From Mauremys mutica (Eukaryota; Chordata; Testudines; Geoemydidae): 64,000 nt of DNA. The stretch is from contig NC_059082.1 of NCBI RefSeq assembly GCF_020497125.1, forward strand, positions 22,900,965-22,964,964, given 5' to 3'. The translations under genes were made by a program, and so were the position numbers. Positions 1 through 12,613 of this stretch are shown piece after piece (within the stretch, counting starts at the first letter, position 1; each line of letters begins with the position of its first letter). The notes below the pieces were generated by a model. The model was not told the origin of the DNA. It made no database searches and was given only the letters and a program-made list of their open reading frames with translations.

Positions 1-83
1 AAGAATTTCACCAAGAGAACAATTGCCACCACCCTACCCCATCCCATCCCCCCCCCTTTTTTTTTGTTTGTTATTACACTAAG

Positions 84-303
84 TCCTGGTCTACAGTACA
101 AACTTATGTCACTCAGGGATGTAGGCACCTATTATACTGACATAACTCCCTGTGTAAACAGTGCTATGTCGATGGGAGGATTTCTGTCAATGTATCTAGT
201 GCCTCTCAAGGAGGTGGAGTACCTAACACCAATGGGAGAAGCTCTCCAGTTGGCGAAAGCAGCCTCTTCATTACACTACAGCTCTGTAAGTGTAGACAAG
301 CCC
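84..303. mobile_element. hAT-type MITE (short palindromic DNA transposon)
   Basis: The ends TCCTGGTCTACAGTAC and (inverted) AGGGCTTGTCTACACTTAC form diverged terminal inverted repeats. The interior has AT-poor segments typical of the turtle 'ggtctacact' MITE family seen again at 22.1 and 48.7 kb. No coding capacity is seen and target duplications are not clear. Confidence 0.65.
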
Positions 304-2123
304 TAAAACACTATGTGCGCGCCATCATTTCCCATAATGTAGAATATTCCATGGTGATGGAGTAAAGGCGAAAGAGTGACTCGATAGCAGCTTGGACAGC
401 AGCTCTGGGTGTCCTGTAATGTCAAAAATTATCATATCAAACCTCATCTGTTTGCACTTTGATCACTTGGAAACCCAAAGATTTCTAAAGACCCTGGATC
501 AACATGCTTCTAATAAACCTAATATGCAAATTGCACAATCCTCATCAGCTGAGACCTTTTTTTTTTTTTAAAGGCTGAAGAGCTTCTTCAAACTTCAGCA
601 AACTTGCCTTTTAGTAAAACATTTTATGCCCTTTAATGGTTTGCCAAATTTAGCAATTTTCCACACGTCTTCCAGACATTAGGGCAAATTAGCAGAGGCC
701 TGGTGTGCTGCTTCAACTGACTGTACTAGGAAAACCAGTAAAGCAGCATGTTTGCCAAGTGTAAAAAACAAAACTGGCATAAAAATAAATTCCTTTTTAA
801 AGCTTCTAAATGGGTCCCAAACACAATAGAGGGTTGCGAACAACCCAAACACAAAACAGTCAGTAAGATTCAAGGGAATTTAAAGCCTGATCGTGAGAAC
901 ACTTACTAGTGGGCATCATCCCACTGAAACCAGTACCTGCTGCTAAGTGTTTGAAAGATCAAGCCATTAAGTTTTATCTCCACTAAACTTTTTTTTTCAA
1001 AAAATGTCCCTGTCACCCTCCTTGGGTGTGGTTCCATCGGTGGTAGCAAATTAGTGTAGACAGGGCACCAGGTTATCAATACCTGTGCTCTGCATTACTA
1101 AAATCCTGGCTGCAGGTCTACATTAATCCTACCACTCCTGATACCATGGCTGGAGCGACAGCAGAAACAGACACAGTGAGAAATTAACATTAGGAATTAC
1201 AATCAAAATTCAAAGTGTGGCTGTTCTGCACCAAGAGAGGAACAGAGCAAGGTCTTCAACTGGCACTGCATCAAGGGAGTCACAAATGCCTTCAAAACAG
1301 CTACCAGCTACCACAGTAAGATTTGCTGGTGTTAGTCAAAGACTCCCTTGCACTGTTGACAAGATTCCCTCCATGACAGCGCAGCCTAATTCATAGTAAA
1401 GCAGTGCAAAGTGCGATCAAATGACAAAACCCAGCTGCAAGCAGCAGGCTCAAGCAATGGTAATTCACGACGGCGAGCTGTGCTCTGGGAATTGTGCACA
1501 AAGCACAGTGGGGCTGTGCTTAGAGAAATGGATTCGAGCTAGTCTACATTAAAACAGGAAATAAGTTTAAATGGTCCACAAAAAAATGAAAAGGGAAACA
1601 GTATGGGTAAAAATCATGGTATAAATTCACACCTGGCATTAACTGACCTAACTACACTGACTACAATGGAGCCAGACTGATTTACATGACAGGAAAATCT
1701 GGCACATATTTTGGGAGAAAAATCCCTGATCTGTATTACTAACAGCAACTATTAACAGGAATTTTCATCACCTGGTTAACTTCTCACCAATTCTGCCATT
1801 CCCTTTTTATGTGTTACTCACCCGTCTAAGCAGGGCAGCTCGTTTAACTTCCTGTTTCTCATGCACTAGCATGATGTTCAAAAAAACAAAATACAGGGGA
1901 ATACCTAAAAATGAACTTGAAATTGTATTAACTGAAATGTTATATTAAGAGTTAGCAACATATTTCCAATAAACACCAGAATTTGGAATTAAAAACCCAC
2001 TGCATGAAATCTAAATTTTGGGCCTAAACTACTTCACAAGGCTCCTTTAAAATTTATCACTCAACTGCAATTATGATGAAGTCGTCATCATAGTAAACGG
2101 TTCCACTCTTGGTTGATTGAACC
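304..2123. other. MYO5A intron 3 sequence, nothing recognised
   Basis: AT-rich intron sequence. Pieces near 1050-1130 and 1530-1550 (GTAGACAGGG, AGTCTACATTAA) may be remnants of a 'ggtctacact' MITE, but they are too short to call. Confidence 0.6.
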
Positions 2124-2131
2124 AATTCTGG

Positions 2132-2705
2132 CTAAGGCTACGATTGAGTCACGGAGATCATGGCAGTCACAGATTCCGAGACTCCTAGGGCTTCAGGAGG
2201 AGGAGACGGGACTGTGCACCCCTGCCCTGCAACTGGGGCTGGCTGAAATCAGGACCCTGCTGCCCCAGTCCCATGGGGGCTGCAGCCAGGGCCATGCACC
2301 CCAACCCCTCGGTGTCCTAGGCTTGACGGGGCTGTGCGGCGTCCTGGGCTTGGCCTTCGCCGGAGGCTGCGGCTGCGCGCCCCCCTTGCAGTTTCCCAGG
2401 GCCGTGTGCCACCCCAGTCCCTGCGACTGAGGCTTGGTGGGGGCTGCAGTCAGGCCAGCTCTGGAGGAAGCGCTGTGTGTCCCCCATTGCTGCGACCCCC
2501 GCTGCGGCAACTGGAGTGGGGGCTGTGCCCCCTTGGCATGTCGCCCCCCCCGCCCCATGGGACTCCATTCCTCCCCGCTACCTAACCCTGCCCCAGTTAT
2601 TTTTAGTAAAGCAATGGGCAAGTCACAGCTCCGTGAATTTTTGTTTATTGCCCATGACCTGTTCATGACTTTTACTAAAACTAACTGTGAAAAAATCTTA
2701 GCCTT
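2132..2705. mobile_element. hAT-like non-autonomous element
   Basis: The ends carry AAGGCTACGATTGAGTCAC and, inverted, AAGGCTAAGATTTTTTCAC. The flanks AATTCTGG (2124-2131) and AATTATGG (2706-2713) look like an 8-bp target duplication with one mismatch. The GC-rich middle accounts for several overlapping open frames, none with recognisable protein content. A related copy is at 15.1-15.6 kb. Confidence 0.75.
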
Positions 2706-2713
2706 AATTATGG

Positions 2714-3362
2714 CCAATTATGCTTTCAGATTTTGTTTGATCACCAATCTACACTGCTAGGAGTTAAATGTTCTTTGCCACTAACAAAGGTCACAGATGT
2801 GAACACACAAACACTGGCACACACACACTCTGTCGTTGCGGTAACCTCATTCCTGCAGTTCCACTGAATGAAAATGGAACGAAGGAAAGGTAATAGGAAT
2901 CCTCAATGCAAGCACAGGACCAAGTTAGCCATAGCTGAGAAAGAGTCAGTCCAGCAAACAAAGGGCATTATAAACTTAGCCCGACACATTTCCAAAGATA
3001 CAGCTACATTTTTCAAAGCTCTCCTCCAGCTAAGACATACTCAGGTAAGCACGTGACATGGGCACAATGTTCATTGAAGAATCCCCATGACCTCAAAGTG
3101 AGCACTCTAAACAGAGCCCTTTGGGAAGCTAGAAGCACATAAAAATGACGCAGATGTACTCTGAATTTTCATACTTGCAGGCCTAGTTGATTTGGGCCTA
3201 CCTGATGTAAAGGATCCCCCAAAGTGCCTCATGATTAATGAAAACAAAACTTTATTTAAAATCAGAGACCTATCAATAACCAACCCTTCTTTTTTCCTAC
3301 CCATTGCAATTTTTTTTTTTGGTCCCTTGCAATAGAATAAAGGAAAATGATTATGTACTTAC
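2714..3362. other. Intron 3 sequence next to exon 3
   Basis: Apart from the donor site of exon 3 and a short CA-rich stretch near 2810, I see nothing here. Confidence 0.6.
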
Positions 3363-3534
3363 CGCAATAGGTATAAATGAGTTTTGAATCAATAAAGCGA
3401 ACTTTGAGGTTCTGTAGAACAGCAGGTTCATGGAGATAACTGAGTGCTGTGAGATCATTTTCACCAACAAGTATGTCAGGATTTCGTAAAGGAGGCAGTT
3501 CCTTGGTCTTAGGATCAAGGCAATATTCTAATTC
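3363..3534 (-). CDS. MYO5A: MYO5A exon 3 (myosin-Va motor domain, N-terminal part)
   Basis: This 172-bp exon encodes 57 residues plus one base. Myosin-Va is a processive actin-based motor that carries organelles such as melanosomes and vesicles. The peptide begins [14 protein letters not shown] and contains the conserved [20 protein letters not shown] block and IYTYCG at its end, the entry to the motor-head core. The residues LDPKTKELP and [12 protein letters not shown] point to MYO5A rather than MYO5B, which differs there. The acceptor reads TTTTCAG before GAATTAG and the donor is GTAAGTAC after TATTGCG, both on the minus strand. The exon enters in phase 0 and leaves in phase 1. No stop or frameshift is seen. 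Compared with my recollection of the mammalian protein, a His to Pro change (KELPPL) and a His to Gln change (VLQNL) look lineage-specific. Confidence 0.96.
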
Positions 3535-3641
3535 CTGAAAATTAAATACAAACATAGGACATGAAAAAGAAGTATTTTAAAATGTTCCATCTTTCACTTA
3601 TCCAACCACTCAGTCTCACCAATCATTTTCCTGAAGTAATC

Positions 3642-4044
3642 ATAGAATCACAGAATATCAGGGTTGGAAGAGACCTCAGGAGGTTATCTAGTCCAACCCC
3701 CTGCTCAAAGCAGGACCAATTCCAAACTAAATAATCCCAGCCAGGGCTTTGTCAAGCCTGACCTTAAAAACCTCTAAGGAAGGAGATTCCATCACCTCCC
3801 GAGGTAACCCATTCCAGTGCTTCAGCACCTTCCTAGTGAAAAAGTTTTCCCTAATATCCAACCTAAACCTCCCCCACTGCAACTTGAGACCACTACTCCT
3901 TGTTCTGTAATCTGGTACCACTGAGAACAGTCTAGATCCATCCTCTTTAGAACCCCTTTTCAGGCAGTTGAAAGCAGCTATCAAATCCCCCCTCATTCTT
4001 CTCTTCTGCAGACTAAAAAATCCCACTTCCCTCGGCCTCGTCTC
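3642..4044 (-). mobile_element. CR1 LINE, 3' end with ORF2 C-terminus
   Basis: On the minus strand this encodes the CR1 reverse-transcriptase C-terminal tail (RMRGDLIAAFNCLKRG, then LDIRENFFTRKVLKHWNGLP and VFKVRLDKAL), followed by the 3' UTR and the terminal TTCTATGA-type end at the low-coordinate side. It is 5'-truncated exactly where the 36-bp array begins, so its open frame runs on into the array. CR1 is the dominant LINE of turtles, crocodilians and birds. Confidence 0.93.
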
Positions 4045-6299
4045 TAACCCTAGCTCAAAGTGCCCTACCCTTAGGAACCCAAACCCTTGCTCCAAGTGCC
4101 CTACCCTTAGGAAGCCTAACCCTAGGGCGGGCTGGCCTACCCACAGGAAGCTGAACCCTAGCGCAGGAAACCCTACCCATAGGAACCATAACCCAAGCTC
4201 CAAGTGCCCTACCATTGGGAACCCTAACCCTAGGGCGGGAAGCCCTACCCATAGGAACCCTAACCCTAGCTCCAAGTAGCCTACCCATAGGAACCCTAAC
4301 CCTAGCTTCAAGTGCCCTACCTATAGGAACCCTAACCCTAGGTCCAAGTGCCCTACACATAGGAACCAGAATCCTAGTTCCCAGTGCGCTACCCTTAGGA
4401 AGTCTAACTCTACGGCAGGAAGCACTAACCATAGGAAACCTAACCCTAGCTCCAAGTGTCCTAGCCATTGAAACCCTAACCCTAGCTCCAAGTGCCCTAC
4501 CCTGAGGAACCGTAACCCTGGGGCAGGAAGTCCAACCCATAGTAACCCAAACACTAGGGCGGGTTGCCCTACCCGTAGGAACCCTAACCCTAGCTTGAAA
4601 TGCCCTACCCTTAGGAACCCTTATCCTAGGGGAGGAAGTCTTACCATTAGGAACCCTAAACCTAGCTCCAAGTGCCCTAGTATTACGAAACCTAACCCTA
4701 GGGCGGGAATCCCTGCCCATTGGAACCCTAACCCTAGCTCCAAGTGACCTACCCATAGGAACCCTAACCCTAGCTCCAAGTGCCCTAACCATAGGAACCC
4801 TAACCCTAGCTCCAAGTGACCTACCCATAGTAACCCTAAGCCTAGCTCCAAGGGCCCTACCTACAGGAACCCTAACCCTAGCTCCTAGTGCCCTAACCAT
4901 AGGAACCCTAACCCTAGCTCCAAGTGCCCTACACTTAGGAACCCTAACCCTAGGGCGGGAAGTCCTATCCATAGGAACCCTAACCCTAGCTCCAAGTGGC
5001 CTAACCATAGGAACCCTAACCCTAGCTCCAAGTGCCCTACCCTTAGGAACCCTAACCCTAGGGCGGGAAGCACTACCCATAGGAACCAGAACCCTAGTGT
5101 GGGAAACCCTACCCATAGTAACCCAAAACCTAGGGCGGGTTGCCGTACGCATAGGAACCCTAAACCTAGCTCCAAGTGACCTACCAATAGGAACCCTAAG
5201 CCTAGGGCGGGAAGCCCGACCCATAGGAACCCTAACCCTAGATCCAAGTGCCCTACCCATAGGAACCCTAAGCCTAGCTCCAAGTTCCCTATCCATAGGA
5301 ACCCTAACCCTAGCTCCAAGTGCCCTACCCATATGAACCCTAACCCTAGATCCAAGTACCCTGCCCTGAAGAACCCTAACCCCAGGGCAGAAAGCCCTAC
5401 CCATAGGAACCCTAACCCTAGCTCCAAGTGCCCTACCCATAGGAATCCTAACCCTAGGGCGGGAAGTCCTACCCATAGGAACCCTAACCCTAGCTCCAAG
5501 TACCCTACCCATAGAAACCCTAACCCTAGGTCCAAGTGCCCTACACATAGGAACCAGAATCCTAGTTCCCAGTGCGCAACCCTTAGGAACTCTAACTCTA
5601 CGGCAGGAAGCGCTAACCATAGGAAACCTAACCCTAGCTCCAAGTCTCCTAGCCATTGAAACCCTAACCCTAGCTCCAAGTGCGCTACCCTTAGGAACCC
5701 TAACCCTAGGGCGGGAAGACCTATGCATAGAAACCCTAATCGTAACTCCAAGTGCAGTACCGTTAGGAACCCTAACGCTAGGGCGGGAAGCCCTACCCAT
5801 AGGAATCCTAACCCTAGCTCCAAGTGCCCTACTCTTGTGAAACCTAACTCTAGGGCGGGAATCCCTGCCCATTGGAACCCTAACCCTAGCTCCAAGTGCC
5901 CTACCCTTAGAAACCGTAACCCTGGGGCGGGAAGTCCTACCCTTAGGAACACTAACCCTAGCTCCAAGTCACCTACCCATAGGAACCCTAACCCTAGCTC
6001 CAAATGCCCTACCCATCGGAAACCTAACCCTAGCTCCAAGTGCCCTACCCTTAGGAACCCTAACCCTAGGGCGGGAAGCACTACCCATAGGAATCCTAAC
6101 CCTAGCTCCAAGTGACCTACCAATAGGAACCCTAAGCCTAGCTCCAAATGCCCTACCCATCGGAACCCTAGCTCCAAGTGCCCTACCTACAGGAACCCTA
6201 ACCCTAGCTCCAATTGCCCTAACCATAGGAACCCTAACCCTAGCTCCAAGTGCCCTACGCTTAGGAACCGAAACCCTAGCTCCAAGTGCCCTACCCATA

Positions 6300-8820
6300 G
6301 GAACCGAAACCCTAGCTCCAAGTGCCCTACCCATAGGAATCCTAACACTAGCTCCAAGTGCCCTACCCATAGGAACCCTAACCCTAGCTCCAAATGCCCT
6401 ACCCATAGGAACCCTAACCCTAGCTCCAAGTGCCCTACCCATAGGAACCCTAACCCTAGCTCCAAGTGCCCTACCCATAGGAACCCTAACCCTAGCTTGA
6501 AGTGCCCTACCCTTAGGAACAATTAACATAGGTCGGGAAGCCCTACCCATAGGAACCCTGAACCTAGCTCCAAGTGCCCTACTATTACGAAACCTAACCC
6601 TAGGGCGGGAATCCCTGCCCATTGAAACCTTAACCCTAGCTCCAAGTGCCCTACCAACAGGAACCCCAACCCTGGGGCGGGAAGTCCTACCCTTAGGAAC
6701 CCTAACCCTAGCTCCAAGTGACCTACCCATAGGAACCCTAACCCTAGCTCCAAGTGCCCTAACCATAGGAACCCTACCCCTAGCTCCATGTGCCCTATCC
6801 TTAGGAACCCTAACCCTGGGGCGGGAAGTCCTACCCTTAGGAAACCCAACCCTAGCTCCAAGTGCCCTACCCATAGGAACCCTAACCCTAGCTCCAAGTG
6901 CCCTACCCATAGGAACCCTAACCCTAGCTCCAAGTGCCCTACCATTAGGAACCCTAACCCTAGGGCGGGAAACCCTACCCATAGGAACTCTAACCCTAGC
7001 TCCAAATGCCCTACGCTTAGGAACCCTAACCCTAGCTCCAAGTGACCTACCCACAGGAACCCTAACCCTAGCTCCAAGTGCCCTAACCATAGGAACCCTA
7101 ACCCTAGCTCCATGTGCCCTACCCTTAGGAACCCTAACCCTGGGGCGGGAAGTCCTACCCTTAGGAACCCTAACCCAACCTCCAAGTGACCTACCCATAG
7201 TAACCCTAAGCCTAGCTCCAAGTTCCCTACCTACAGGAACCCTAACCCTAGCTCCTAGTGCCCTAACCATAGGAACCCTAACCCTAGCTCCAAGTGCCCT
7301 ACCCTTAGGAACCCTAACCCTAGGGCGGGAAGTCCTATCCATAGGAACCCTAACCCTAGCTCCAAGTGCCCTACCTATAGGAACCCTAACCCTAGCTCCA
7401 AGTGGCCTAACCATAGGAACCCTAACCCTAGGGCGGGAAGCACTACCCATAGGAACCAGAACCCTAGTGTGGGAAACCCTACCCATAGTAACCCAAACCC
7501 CAGAGCGGGCTGCCGTACGCATAGGAACCCTAAACCTAGCTCCAAGTGCACTACCATTAGGAACCGAAACCCTAGCTCCAAGTGCCCTACCCATAGGAAC
7601 CCTAACACTAGCTCCAAGTGCCCTACCCATAGGAACCCTAACCCTAGCTCCAAATGCCCTACCCATAGGAACCCTAACCCTAGCTCCAAGTGCCCTACCC
7701 ATAGGAACCCTAACCCTAGCTCCAAGTGCCCTACCCATAGGAACCCTAACCCTAGCTTGAAGTGCCCTACCCTTAGGAACAATTAACATAGGTCGGGAAG
7801 CCCTACCCATAGGAACCCTGAACCTAGCTCCAAGTGCCCTACTCTTACGAAACCTAACCCTAGGGCGGGAATCCCTGCCCATTGCAACCTTAACCCTAGC
7901 TCCAAGTGCCCTACCAACAGGAACCCCAACCCTGGGGCGGGAAGTCCTACCCTTAGGAACCCTAACCCTAGCTCCAAGTGACCTACCCATAGGAACCCTA
8001 ACCCTAGCTCCAAGTGCCCTAACCATAGGAACCCTAACCCTAGCTCCAAGTGCCCTACCCTTAGGAACCCTAACCCTGGGGCGGGAAGTCCTACCCTTAG
8101 GAAACCCAACCCTAGCTCCAAGTGCCCTACCCATAGGAACCCTAACCCTAGCTCCAAGTGCCCTACCCATAGGAACCCTAACCCTAGCTCCAAGTGCCCT
8201 ACCATTAGGAACCCTAACCCTAGGGCGGGAAACCCTACCCATAGGAACTCTAACCCTAGCTCCAAATGCCCTACGCTTAGGAACCCTAACCCTAGCTCCA
8301 AGTGACCTACCCACAGGAACCCTAACCCTAGCTCCAAGTGCCCTAACCATAGGAACCCTAACCCTAGCTCCATGTGCCCTACCCTTAGGAACCCTAACCC
8401 TGGGGCGGGAAGTCCTACCCTTAGGAACCCTAACCCTAGCTCCAAGTGACCTACTCATAGTAACCCTAAGCCTAGCACCAAGTGCCCTACCTACAGAAAC
8501 CCTAACCCTAGGTCCTAGTGCCCTAACCATAGGAACCCTAACCCTAGCTCCAAGTGCCCTACCCTTAGGAACCCTAACCCTAGGGCGGGAAGTCCTATCC
8601 ATAGGAACCCTAACCCTAGCTCCAAGTGCCCTACCTATAGGAACCCTAACCCTAGCTCCAAGTGGCCTAACCATAGGAACCCTAACCCTAGGGCGGGAAG
8701 CACTACCCATAGGAACCAGAACCCTAGTGTGGGAAACCCTACCCATAGTAACCCAAACCCCAGAGCGGGCTGCCGTACGCATAGGAACCCTAAACCTAGC
8801 TCCAAGTGCACTACCATTAG
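6300..8820 (+). repeat. 1,260-bp higher-order tandem duplication inside the 36-bp array
   Basis: Blocks of about 1,260 bp (35 monomers), 6300-7560 and 7560-8820, are near-identical copies. Landmark variants recur at exactly this offset: GTGTGGGAAACCC at 7467 and 8727, and AACAATTAACATAGG near 6519 and 7779. Only scattered single-base differences are visible, for example CTATTACG versus CTCTTACG. Identity decays abruptly outside the block, as expected of a recent unequal crossover or slippage of a 35-unit segment. Confidence 0.9.
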
Positions 8821-11101
8821 GAACCCTAACGCTAGGCCGGGAAGCCCTACCCATAGGAATCCTAACCCTAGCTCCAAGTGCCCTACTCTTGCGAAACCTA
8901 ACTCTAGGGCGGGAATCCCTGCCCATTGGAACCCTAACCCTAGCTCCAAGTGCCCTACCCTTAGAAACCCTAACCCTGGGGTGGGAAGTCCTACCCTTAG
9001 GAACACTAACCCTAGCTCCAAGTCACCTACCCATAGGAACCCTAAGCCTAGCTCCAAATGCCCTACCCATCGGAAACCTAACCCTAGCTCCAAATACCCT
9101 ACCTACAGGAACCCTAACCCAAGCTCCAATTGCCCTACCCATAGGAACCCTAACACTAGCTCCAAGTGCCCTACTCTTAGGAACCCTAACCCTAGGGCAG
9201 GAAGCGCTACCCATATGAACCCTAACCCTAGATCCAAGTACCCTGCCCTGAGGAACCCTAACCATAGGGCGGAAAGCCCTACCCATAGGAACCCTAACCC
9301 TAGCTCCAAGTACCCTACCCATAGGAATCCTAACCCTAGGGCGGGAAGCCCTACCCATAGGAACCCTAACCCTAGCTCCAAGTGCCCTATCCATAGGAAC
9401 CCTAACCCTAGATCCAAGTGCCCTATCCATAGGAACCCTAACCCTAGCTCCAAGTGCCATCCCCATACGAAACCTAACCCTAGCTCCAAGTGCCCTGCCC
9501 ATAGAAACCCTAACCCTGGGGCGGGAAGCCCTACCCATAGGAACCCTAACCCTAGCTCCAAGTGCCCTATCCATAGGAACCCTAACCCTAGCTCCAAGTG
9601 CCATCCCCACATGAACCCTAACCCTAGCTCCAAGTGCCCTACCCTTAGAAACCCTAACCCTGGGGTGGGAAGTCCTACCCTTAGGAACACTAACCCTAGC
9701 TCCAAGTCACCTACCCATAGGAACCCTAAGCCTAGCTCCAAATGCCCTACCCATCGGAAACCTAACCCTAGCTACAAATGCCCTACCTACAGGAACCCTA
9801 ACCCAAGCTCCAATTGCCCTACCCATAGGAACCCTAACACTAGCTCCAAGTGCCCTACTCTTAGGAACCCTAACCATAGGGCGGAAAGCCCTACCCATAG
9901 GAACCCTAACCCTAGCTCCAAGTACCCTACCCATAGGAATCCTAACCCTAGGGCGGGAAGCCCTACCCATAGGAACCCTAACCCTAGATCCAAGTACCCT
10001 GCCCTGAGGAACCCTAACCATAGGGCGGAAAGCCCTACCCATAGGAACCCTAACCCTAGCTCCAAGTACCCTACCCATAGGAACCCTAACCCTAGCTCCA
10101 AGTGCCCTATCCATAGGAACCCTAACCATAGCTCCAAGTGCCCTATCCATAGGAACCCTAACCCTAGCTCCAAGTGCCATCCCCATATGAAACCTAACCC
10201 TAGCTCCAAGTGCCCTGCCCATAGGAACCCTAACCCTGGGGCGGGAAGCCCTACCCATAGGAACCCTAACCCTAGCTCCAAGTGCCCTACCCATAGGAAT
10301 CCTAACCCTAGGGCGGGAAGTCCTACCCATAGGAACCCTAACCCTAGCTCCAAGTGCCCTACCCATAGGAATCCTAACCCTAGGGCGGGAAGTCCTACCC
10401 ATAGGAACCCTAACCCTAGCTCCAAGTACCCTACCCATAGAAACCCTAACCCTAGCTTCAAGTGCCCTACCTATAGGAACCCTAACCCTAGGTCCAAGTG
10501 TCCTAGCCATATAAACCCTAACCCTAGCTCCAAGTGCGCTACCCTTAGGAACCCTAACCCTAGGGCAGGAAGACCTATGCATAGAAACCCTAATCGTAGC
10601 TCCGTTAGGGTACCGTTAGGAACCCTAACCCTAGGGAGGGAAGCCCTACCCATAGTAACCCAAACCCTAGGGCACGTTGCCATACCCGTGGGAACCCTAA
10701 CCCTAGCTCCAAGTGCACTACCCGTAGGAACCCTTACCCTAGCTTGAAGTGCCCTACCCTTAGGAACAATTAACATAGGTCGGGAAGCCCTATCCATAGG
10801 AACCCTAAACCTAGCTCCAAGTGCCCTACTATTACGAAACCTAACCCTTGGGCAGGAATCCCTGCCCATTGGAACCCTAACCCTAGCTCCAAGTGCCCTA
10901 CCCACAGGAACCCCAACCCTGGGGCGGGAAGTCCTACCCTTAGGAACCCTAACCCTAGCTCCAAGTGACCTACCCATAGGAACCCTAAGCCTAGCTCCAA
11001 GTGGCCTAACCATAGGAACCCTAACCCTAGCTCCAAGTGCCCTACCCTTAGGAACCCTAACCCTAGGGCGGGAAGCGCTACCCATAGGAACCAGAACCCT
11101 A

Positions 11102-12613
11102 GTGTGGGAAACCCTACCCATAGTAACCCAAACCCTAGGGCGGGTTGCCGTACGCATAGGAACCCTAAACCTAGCTCCAAGTGCACTACCATTAGGAACC
11201 CTAACGCTAGGGCGGGAAGCCCTACCCATAGGAATCCTAACCCTAGCTCCAAGTGCCCTACCCTTAGAAACCCTAACCCTAGGGCGGGAAGCGCTACCCA
11301 TAGGAACCCTCACCCTAGGTCCAAGTGCCTTACCCATAGGAACCCTAACCCTAGCTCCAAGTGCCCTACCTACAGGAAACCTAACCCTAGTTCCATATGC
11401 CCTACCCTTAGGAACCCTAACCCTAGGGCGGGAAGCCCTAACCATAGGAACCCTAACCCTTGCTCCAAGTGCCTTACCCATAGGAACCCTAACCCTAGCT
11501 CCAAGGGCCCTACCTACAGGAACCCTAACCCTAGCTCCTATTGCCCTAACCATAGGAACCCTAACCCTAGCTCCAAGTGCCCTACCCTTAGGAACCCTAA
11601 CCCTAGGGCGGGAAGTCCTATCCATAGGAACCCTAACCCTAGCTCCAAGTGCCCTATCCATAGGAACCCTAACCCCAGGGCGGGAAGTCCTATCCATAGG
11701 AACCCTAACCCTAGATCCAAGTGCCCTATCCATAGGAACCCTAACCCTAGCTCCAAATGGCCTAACCATAGGAACCCTAACCCTAGCTCCAAGTGCCCTA
11801 CCCTTAGGAACCCTAACCCTAGGGCGGGAAGCGCTACCCATAGGAACCAGAACCCTAGTGTGGGAAACCCTACCCATAGTAACCCAAACCCTAGGGCGGG
11901 TTGCCGTACGCATAGGAACCCTAAACCTAGCTCCAAGTGCCCTACTCTTGCGAAACCTAACTCTAGCGCGGGAATCCCTGCCCATTGGAACCCTAACCCT
12001 AGCTCCAAGTGCCCTACCCTTAGAAACCCTAACCCTAGGGCGGGAAGCGCTACCCATAGGAACCCTCACCCTAGGTCCAAGTGCCTTACCCATAGGAACC
12101 CTAACCCTAGCTCCAAGTGCCCTACCCATAGGAACCCTAACACTAGGGCGGGAAGCCGTACCCATACGAACCCTAACCCTAGCTACAAGTGCCCTACCTA
12201 CAGGAACCCTAACCTTAGCTCCAAGTGCCCTACCCATAGGAACCCTAACCCTAGCTCCAAGTGCCCTACCCTTAGGAACCCTAACCCTAGGGCAGGAAGT
12301 CCTACCCATAGGAATCCTATCCCTACCTCCAAGTACCCTACCTATAGGAACCCTAAGCCTAGCTCCAAGTGACCTACCTACAGGAACCCTAACCCTAGCT
12401 GCATGTGCCCTACCCTTAGGAACCCTAACCCTAGGGCGGGAAGCCCTAACCATAGGAACCCTAACCCTAGCTCCAAGTGCCCTATCCATAGGAACCCTAA
12501 CCCTAGCTCGAAGTGCCCTATCCATAGGAACCCTAACCCTAGCTCCAAGTGCCCTACCTATGGAAACCCTAACCCTAGCTCCAAGTGCGCTACCCTTAGG
12601 AACCCTAACCCTA
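11102..12613 (+). repeat. 756-bp (21-unit) higher-order duplication in the array
   Basis: The marker GTGTGGGAAACCC occurs at 11102 and 11858, and a rare CCCTCACCCTAGG variant at 11307 and 12063; both offsets are 756 bp, 21 x 36. The two copies share several private monomer variants but are less alike than the 1,260-bp pair, so this duplication is probably older. The exact outer limits are approximate. Confidence 0.75.

Noticed and set aside
2193..2717. 174-codon minus-strand frame in intron 3
   Set aside because: It lies wholly within a GC-rich hAT-like element, overlaps several other open frames and has no recognisable domain.
5969..8926. A 985-codon open frame on the minus strand, and others of 400-830 codons on both strands at 4-14 kb
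   Set aside because: They consist only of a 12-residue repeat produced by the 36-bp period, occur in four frames at once, and lie in an intron. No start context or domain supports a protein.
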